Assembly (NCBI RefSeq): GCF_900115345.1
Contig: NZ_FOWC01000006.1
Span: 186,001-250,000, forward strand
DNA: 64,000 bases
Source: Amycolatopsis rubida
GTDB lineage: Bacteria; Actinomycetota; Actinomycetes; Mycobacteriales; Pseudonocardiaceae
Direction: 5' to 3'
Part shown: one piece after another, positions 44,002 to 64,000 of the stretch
How positions within the stretch are numbered: the first letter of the stretch is position 1
Layout of the letters: each line of letters starts with the position of its first letter
Notes under the pieces: generated by a model
What the model saw: only the letters and a program-made list of their open reading frames with translations
Told to the model about the DNA's origin: nothing
Database searches by the model: none
Made by a program: the position numbers and the translations under genes

Positions 44002-45047
44002 CCGCGACCGCGAATCGCCAGTGGACGGTCCGCTCCGGACGGGTTTCCCTGCGGGTGCACCGGCGGACCGCCGTCGTGGCGGCCGCGCTCGTCGTGGTGT
44101 GCCTCGGGGCGGTGCTGGCCAGCCTGCTGTCCGGGCAGTACGAGATCAGCGTTCCCGGCGTTTTCCGCGCGCTGGGCGGGCACGGAACGCTGCAGCAGCG
44201 GTACTTCGTCAACGACGTCCGGCTGCCGCGGGTGCTGGTGGCGCTGCTCGTCGGGGCGGCGCTGGCGGTGAGCGGGGCGATTTTCCAGAGCCTGTCGGCG
44301 AATCCGCTGGGCAGCCCGGACATCGTCGGGTTCAACAGCGGCGCCACCGCCGGGGCGCTGATCTGCCTGGTGCTGCTGCACGATTCGGGGCTGCTCGCCA
44401 CCGGGATCGGCGCGGTCGGCGGAGGCGGGGCCGTAGCCGTGCTGGTCTACCTGCTGGCGTATCGGGGCGGAGTGGGCGGATACCGGCTGATCCTCGTGGG
44501 CGTCGGGATCAACGCGCTGCTCGGCGCGGGCATCGCCTATCTGCTGAGCCGGGCGGAGCTGAACGATTCGCTCAACGCGCAGATCTGGCTCGTCGGGAGC
44601 CTCAACGGCCGAGGGTGGGACCAGGTGCGGATCCTGCTCGTCGTGCTGGCCGTGGTGCTGCCGGTGGCGTTCTCGCTGAGCCGGGCGCTGCTGACGCTGG
44701 AAATCGGCGAGGAGCCGGCGATATCCCTGGGCATGTCCGTGGGTTCGGTGCGGCGCTGGGCGGTCGTGGTGTCGGTGGTGCTCAGCGCGGCGGCGATCGT
44801 GTGCGCCGGGCCGATTTCGTTCGTGGCGCTGGCCGCGCCGCAGGCGGCGAAACGGCTGGCCCGCTCCGCCGGGCCCTCGCTGGTGGTCTCGGCGCTGACC
44901 GGCGCGGGCCTGCTGGCACTGGCCGATTTGCTGGCACAGCGGCTCATCGCGGGCGTCCAGCTGCCGGTGGGCGTGACGACGCTCGTCCTCGGCGGACTGT
45001 ATCTCGGCTGGCTGCTCGTCGGCGAAGTCCGCAAGGGCCGCACCTGA
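43998..45047 (+). CDS. FecCD-type iron-siderophore permease subunit 2
   Basis: 349 residues. DVRLPRVLVALLVGAALAVS then GAIFQSLSANPLGSPDIVGF and the late CAGPISFVALAAPQAAKRLA are the FecCD signatures. It pairs with the preceding protein as a heterodimeric channel. It closes the transport operon; the next gene has its own iron box 53 bp downstream, so NRPS genes are transcribed separately or from both promoters. Confidence 0.93.
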   Translation: MTATANRQWTVRSGRVSLRVHRRTAVVAAALVVVCLGAVLASLLSGQYEISVPGVFRALGGHGTLQQRYFVNDVRLPRVLVALLVGAALAVSGAIFQSLSANPLGSPDIVGFNSGATAGALICLVLLHDSGLLATGIGAVGGGGAVAVLVYLLAYRGGVGGYRLILVGVGINALLGAGIAYLLSRAELNDSLNAQIWLVGSLNGRGWDQVRILLVVLAVVLPVAFSLSRALLTLEIGEEPAISLGMSVGSVRRWAVVVSVVLSAAAIVCAGPISFVALAAPQAAKRLARSAGPSLVVSALTGAGLLALADLLAQRLIAGVQLPVGVTTLVLGGLYLGWLLVGEVRKGRT

Positions 45048-45099
45048 ACGGAAAATGCCGCCGTTGTCACTTTTCTGGCCTATGGCTGGACGCGTCCCC

Positions 45100-45118
45100 T
45101 TAGGCTAGCCTTCCCTAA
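45100..45118 (+). promoter_or_regulatory. Iron box before the MbtH-oxidase-NRPS operon
   Basis: TTAGGCTAGCCTTCCCTAA matches 15 of 19 positions of the consensus TTAGGTTAGGCTAACCTAA and lies 20 bp before the MbtH start. Iron-replete cells would repress siderophore synthesis here. Confidence 0.8.
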
Positions 45119-45137
45119 GTCTACTGAGGGAGCTGTG

Positions 45138-45365
45138 ATGACCAATCCGTTCGACGACGAGAACGGCCGATTCCTGGTGCTGGCCAACGACGAGGACCAG
45201 CATTCGCTGTGGCCCTCCTTCGCCGAGGTGCCCGCCGGCTGGAGAATCGTCAAAACCGAGGCGAGCCGCCAGGAATGCCTCGACTACGTCGAGCGGAACT
45301 GGACCGACATCCGGCCCAAGAGCCTCGTCGAGAGCATGGCGGCGGAAGCGGCCGAACGGCCGTGA
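45138..45365 (+). CDS. MbtH-like NRPS adenylation-domain partner
   Basis: 75 residues. MTNPFDDENGRFLVLANDED, QHSLWPSFAEVPAGWRIV and the later ERNWTDIRPKSL contain the invariant N-x-E/D-x-Q-x-S-L-W-P, G-W and W-T-D-x-R-P of the family. MbtH proteins bind adenylation domains and are often needed for their solubility and activity. GAGGGAG upstream; the GTG three bases earlier is less likely. It ends overlapping the oxidase start (GTGA). Confidence 0.95.
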   Translation: MTNPFDDENGRFLVLANDEDQHSLWPSFAEVPAGWRIVKTEASRQECLDYVERNWTDIRPKSLVESMAAEAAERP

Positions 45366-47365
45366 ACGACCGGGAAGGCACCGACCGGCGCGGATTCCTG
45401 ATCAAAGCCGGGGCCGCGGGCGCGCTCGCGCTGGGAATCGGTTCCGCGGTCGGCGAAGCGATGCCGGCCGGACGCGGCGAACCCGTCGCGATCGACCCGA
45501 AGGCGCTCGTCCGGCCGCGGGCGCAGGGCGACCGGACCGCCGTGGTGCGTCCGGCGGCGAACCGCGAGCCGTCCGGCGCGCCGTTCCGCGGCACGGTCAC
45601 CGAGCTGACCCCGTTCCTCGACCCGCTTCCCCGGCTGACGCCGGCATACGGGAACGGTGCGGGCGAGCTGACCATCCGGATGCGCGCGGCGACCGTCCGG
45701 CTGCATTCGCAGCTGCCGCCGACGAAGATCTGGGGATTCGACGGCCTGTTCCCCGGTCCGGTGATCGAAGCCCGCCGCGGCCGCCCGCTGCGCGTCACGT
45801 GGCGCAACGAGATCGCCGGGACCATGCCGGTGCCCGTCGTCGAGATCCCCTTCGACGAGAACGCCGATCCCTATCAGTGGGATGTTCCCGGACGGGAAGG
45901 CGTTCCGCCGCGCGCGGACGTGGCGGCGCTGCCCGGCTGGACCTCGACCCACCTGCACGGGCACTTCAGCGACGGCAGCAGCGACGGCTGGGCCGAGGAC
46001 GCCGTGCTGACCGGCCACAGCCAGCTGGTCGAGTACCGCAACGACCAGCCCGCCACGACGCTCTGGTACCACGACCACGCCATGCACATCACCCGCTGGA
46101 ACGTGATGGCCGGCCTGCTCGGCATGTACATCCTGCGCGACGACGAGGAGCGGTCCCTCCGGCTGCCCTCGGGCGAGCGGGAAATCCCGCTGGTGATCTG
46201 CGACCGGAACCTCGACACCGACGCGCGGAACCGGCTCACCGGCACGATGCTGCACAAGACCACGATCATGAGCACCGACCCGCTGAAGCAGGTGCGGTCG
46301 TTCGCCGGGCCGTACACGCTCGTCAACGGGGTGATCTGGCCGCATCTGGACGTCGAGCCGGACTGGTACCGCTTCCGGATGGCCAACGCCTCCAACACCC
46401 GGCCCTACAACGTGCAGCTGGTCACCGACGACGGCAAACCCGTGCCGCCGGGCACGGTCTTCGTGATCGGCACCGACGCCGGATTGCTCGGCGCGCCGGT
46501 GGACGTCCGCGACGGGTTCAGCCTCGCCGCGTCCGAACGCGCCGACGTGCTGATCGATTTCCGCGCGCTGGGCGGGCGGAACCTCAAGCTGCGCAACGTC
46601 AACTACGACCCGGGGCCGTGGCCGGACTTCCTGCAGTTCCGGGTGAGCGGGTTCGGCCGTCCCTCGGCGTTCCGGCTGCCGAAGACGCTGGCGAGGTCGT
46701 TCCGGCGGGTCACCGAAAAGCAGCCGGTGCAGGCCGAGCGGATGGTGATGCTGACCCCGGTCGGCGTATCGCACGCCCGCCTGTGGGAGATGAAGCGCAT
46801 CGACGGCCCGCCCGAGGGCAAGCTGCCGATCGACGGCATCGTGCAGGTCAAAGAGCGGGACGGCACCGTGGTCACCTGGCAGCGGATGGCCTACCGGTGG
46901 ACCGATCCGCTGCAGTACACCGTGGCGACCGGCGCCTGGGAGCGCTGGCGGTTCTTCAACCTCGACTGGTCCGGCTGGCCGCATCCGATGCACGTGCACG
47001 TCTGCGCCTTCCAGCCGGTGAAGCGCGGTTACTACAACATCGACGGCTTCAAGTTCATCGACCTGCCCGGCGGCGGCATCGGCGGCGGCACCGCCACGCC
47101 GGTGTTCTGGAAGGAGTCGCCGCCGGTCGAGCCGGCGCAGGCGGGCTGGAAGGACGTGGTGAACGCGGACGCGGGGGAGGCGGTCGACGTGATCGCCAAA
47201 TTCGCCGACGTCACCGGCAAATTCGTCTACCACTGCCACATGCTCGAACACGAGGACATGAGCATGATGCGCCCGTTCCTCGTGCAGCCGAAGGAAGTCA
47301 TCGCCGTCGCCGAGTCGATGGAGCACGAACTGCCGCCCGCGCCCGGCGGCGGTCACGCTCACTGA
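45362..47365 (+). CDS. Tat-exported multicopper oxidase (phenoxazinone synthase/CotA-like)
   Basis: 667 residues. N-terminal DRRGFLIKAGAAGALALGIG is a twin-arginine signal. All four copper motifs are present: STHLHGHFSDG, TLWYHDHAMHITR, HPMHVHVCAFQP and FVYHCHMLEHEDMSMM, the last holding the type 1 Cys and a Met axial-ligand context. The HLHG/HDHAM forms, length, and C-terminal HCHMLEHEDMSMM resemble phenoxazinone synthase and spore CotA-type three-domain oxidases that act on aminophenols, catechols and metals. It is coupled to MbtH by a 4-bp overlap and precedes the NRPS by 26 bp, so it belongs to the siderophore operon. Possible roles: oxidation of a catecholate or aminophenol in the product, or Fe(II)/siderophore oxidation outside the cell. 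Confidence 0.9.
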   Translation: MNDREGTDRRGFLIKAGAAGALALGIGSAVGEAMPAGRGEPVAIDPKALVRPRAQGDRTAVVRPAANREPSGAPFRGTVTELTPFLDPLPRLTPAYGNGAGELTIRMRAATVRLHSQLPPTKIWGFDGLFPGPVIEARRGRPLRVTWRNEIAGTMPVPVVEIPFDENADPYQWDVPGREGVPPRADVAALPGWTSTHLHGHFSDGSSDGWAEDAVLTGHSQLVEYRNDQPATTLWYHDHAMHITRWNVMAGLLGMYILRDDEERSLRLPSGEREIPLVICDRNLDTDARNRLTGTMLHKTTIMSTDPLKQVRSFAGPYTLVNGVIWPHLDVEPDWYRFRMANASNTRPYNVQLVTDDGKPVPPGTVFVIGTDAGLLGAPVDVRDGFSLAASERADVLIDFRALGGRNLKLRNVNYDPGPWPDFLQFRVSGFGRPSAFRLPKTLARSFRRVTEKQPVQAERMVMLTPVGVSHARLWEMKRIDGPPEGKLPIDGIVQVKERDGTVVTWQRMAYRWTDPLQYTVATGAWERWRFFNLDWSGWPHPMHVHVCAFQPVKRGYYNIDGFKFIDLPGGGIGGGTATPVFWKESPPVEPAQAGWKDVVNADAGEAVDVIAKFADVTGKFVYHCHMLEHEDMSMMRPFLVQPKEVIAVAESMEHELPPAPGGGHAH

Positions 47366-47391
47366 GTTCCGGCACCACGAGAGGATCACCT

Positions 47392-62954
<15,563 letters not shown>

Positions 62955-62958
<4 letters not shown>

Positions 62959-64000
62959 CGCACGGGGGATTCGAGGACGTTCTCCCGCTCACACCGCTGC
63001 AGGAAGGCCTGTTCTTCCTGTCCTCCCTCGACCGGGAGGAGCAGGACGTCTACACCGTCCAGCTGCGCTTCGAGCTGGGCGGGACGGTGGACGCGGACCG
63101 GCTGCGGGCGGCCGCGCAAGCCTTGCTGGACCGGCACGCGAACCTGCGCGTGGCGGTCACCGCGACCGGTGTCGAACGGCCGGTGCAACTGGTGCTGCGC
63201 CGGGTCGAAGTGCCCTTCGCCGAGGTTGTCGCGGCCGATCGGGCCGAGGCCTGCCGGATCGCCGAGACCGACCGCGCGAGGCGCTTCGACCCGGAACAGC
63301 CGCCGCTGATCCGGTTCACTCTGGTGCACCTCGGCGACGACGAGCACCACCTCCTGCTGACCCACCACCATCTGCTGATGGACGGCTGGTCGGGTCCGCT
63401 GCTGGGCCGGGACCTGTTCGCCCTCTACGCGTCCGCGGGCGACGCGTCGGTGCTGCCGCGCGTGCGTCCGTACCGCGACTACCTCGGCTGGCTCCACGCC
63501 CAGGACCGGTCCGCCGCCCGCACCGCTTGGCGCACCGCGTTGTCCGATGTGGACGGTCCGACGCTGCTCGTGCCGGAAGGAAGCCGTTCCGGCGTCGCGG
63601 TTCCGGACCGGATCGGCCACCGGCTGTCCACTGAGGACACCGAAGGGCTCACCGCGTTCGCCCGGCGGCGCGGCATCACTCTCAACACCCTGATGCAGGC
63701 CGCCTGGGGCCTGGTGCTGGGCCGGGCCACTGGCCGCGGCGATGTCGTCTTCGGCGTCACCGTGCACGGCAGGCCCGCCGATCTGCCCGGCGCGCACGAG
63801 ATGGTCGGGCTGTTCATCAACACCGTCCCCGCGCGGATCACCGCGCGCCCGGCCGAGACCACGGCCGCGTTCCTCAGCCGGGTCCAGTCCGAGCAGGCGA
63901 ACCTGCTGGAACACCAGCACCTCGGCCTCACCGAGATCCAGCAGCTCGCCGGCGGCCGCGACCTGTTCGACAGCCTCCTGGTGTTCGAAAGCTACCCCGT
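62955..64000 (+). CDS. Second NRPS protein, N-terminal condensation domain (truncated by window end)
   Basis: 348 residues visible from ATG 62955, overlapping the first NRPS stop (ATGA). It begins directly with FEDVLPLTPLQEGLFFLSSL and has the condensation active site LTHHHLLMDGWSGPLLGRDL, followed by GRPADLPGAHEMVGLFINTV. As it accepts the D-configured peptide from E4 it should be of the DCL type. It closely resembles C4 of the preceding protein in the DGWSGPLL segment. Remaining modules, release domain and tailoring genes are outside the window. Confidence 0.93.

Noticed and set aside
45362..47365. Direct naming of the oxidase as phenoxazinone synthase.
   Set aside because: Motifs and size are compatible, but CotA, bilirubin oxidase and other three-domain oxidases share them; substrate cannot be read from motifs.

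Overview
The window is very GC-rich, with dense ATGA/GTGA start-stop overlaps, many leaderless-looking starts and actinobacterial gene families (MbtH, IdeR-type iron boxes, LuxR-type AAA regulators, secreted subtilisins, streptogrisin-like proteases). It is almost certainly chromosomal DNA of a filamentous actinomycete. A Pseudonocardiaceae genus such as Amycolatopsis is my guess from overall style, not from a marker gene. No rRNA, tRNA, CRISPR array or intact mobile element was recognised.

Layout. (1) 1-4135: a tightly coupled acyl-CoA catabolic operon (MFS transporter end, two enoyl-CoA hydratases, two complementary acyl-CoA dehydrogenase subunits) closed by a hairpin terminator. (2) 4136-12600: decayed genes mixed with secreted M28 and M4 peptidases and a TetR / FAD-monooxygenase / RidA-remnant locus. 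(3) 12592-21522: small proteins, an AraC regulator facing an epoxide hydrolase whose promoter carries a 21-bp-phased direct repeat, a broken MBL-fold gene, a two-HTH regulator divergent from a cytochrome P450, and an IlvD/Edd dehydratase. (4) 21523-33400: secreted proteins (a lipoprotein, two S1 proteases, a subtilisin, a three-repeat Cys-paired protein) around a large LuxR-type ATPase regulator, with more decayed genes. (5) 33393-38568: quinone oxidoreductase and aldo/keto reductase pair, an exported alpha/beta hydrolase, and a P450-TetR-ferredoxin operon under a perfect 9+9 bp palindrome that overlaps a good -35 box. (6) 38569-64000: an iron-regulated siderophore locus that runs off the right end.

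The siderophore locus has two iron boxes. The first precedes a siderophore-interacting (ferric reductase-like) flavoprotein, two half-ABC transporters and two FecCD-type permeases. The second precedes MbtH, a Tat-exported multicopper oxidase, a 5188-residue NRPS (C-A-T, C-A-T-E, C-A-T-E, C-A-T-E) and the start of a second NRPS. My reading of the adenylation pockets gives Gly, Ser, unknown, and a possibly cationic residue. The first C domain resembles the EntF/DhbF class that accepts an aryl group from a carrier protein. The predicted product therefore starts aryl-Gly-D-Ser-D-X-D-Y and continues on the next protein. The order SIP + half-ABC + half-ABC looks like an unfused mycobacterial IrtA/IrtB system. 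A multicopper oxidase between MbtH and the NRPS is the most unusual part.

Two window-wide observations stand out. Many genes are broken by one or two frame changes, which means either real decay or indel errors in this sequence. A short palindrome, TCCAC(A/T)GTGGA, recurs in unrelated genes, in different reading frames and on both coding strands.
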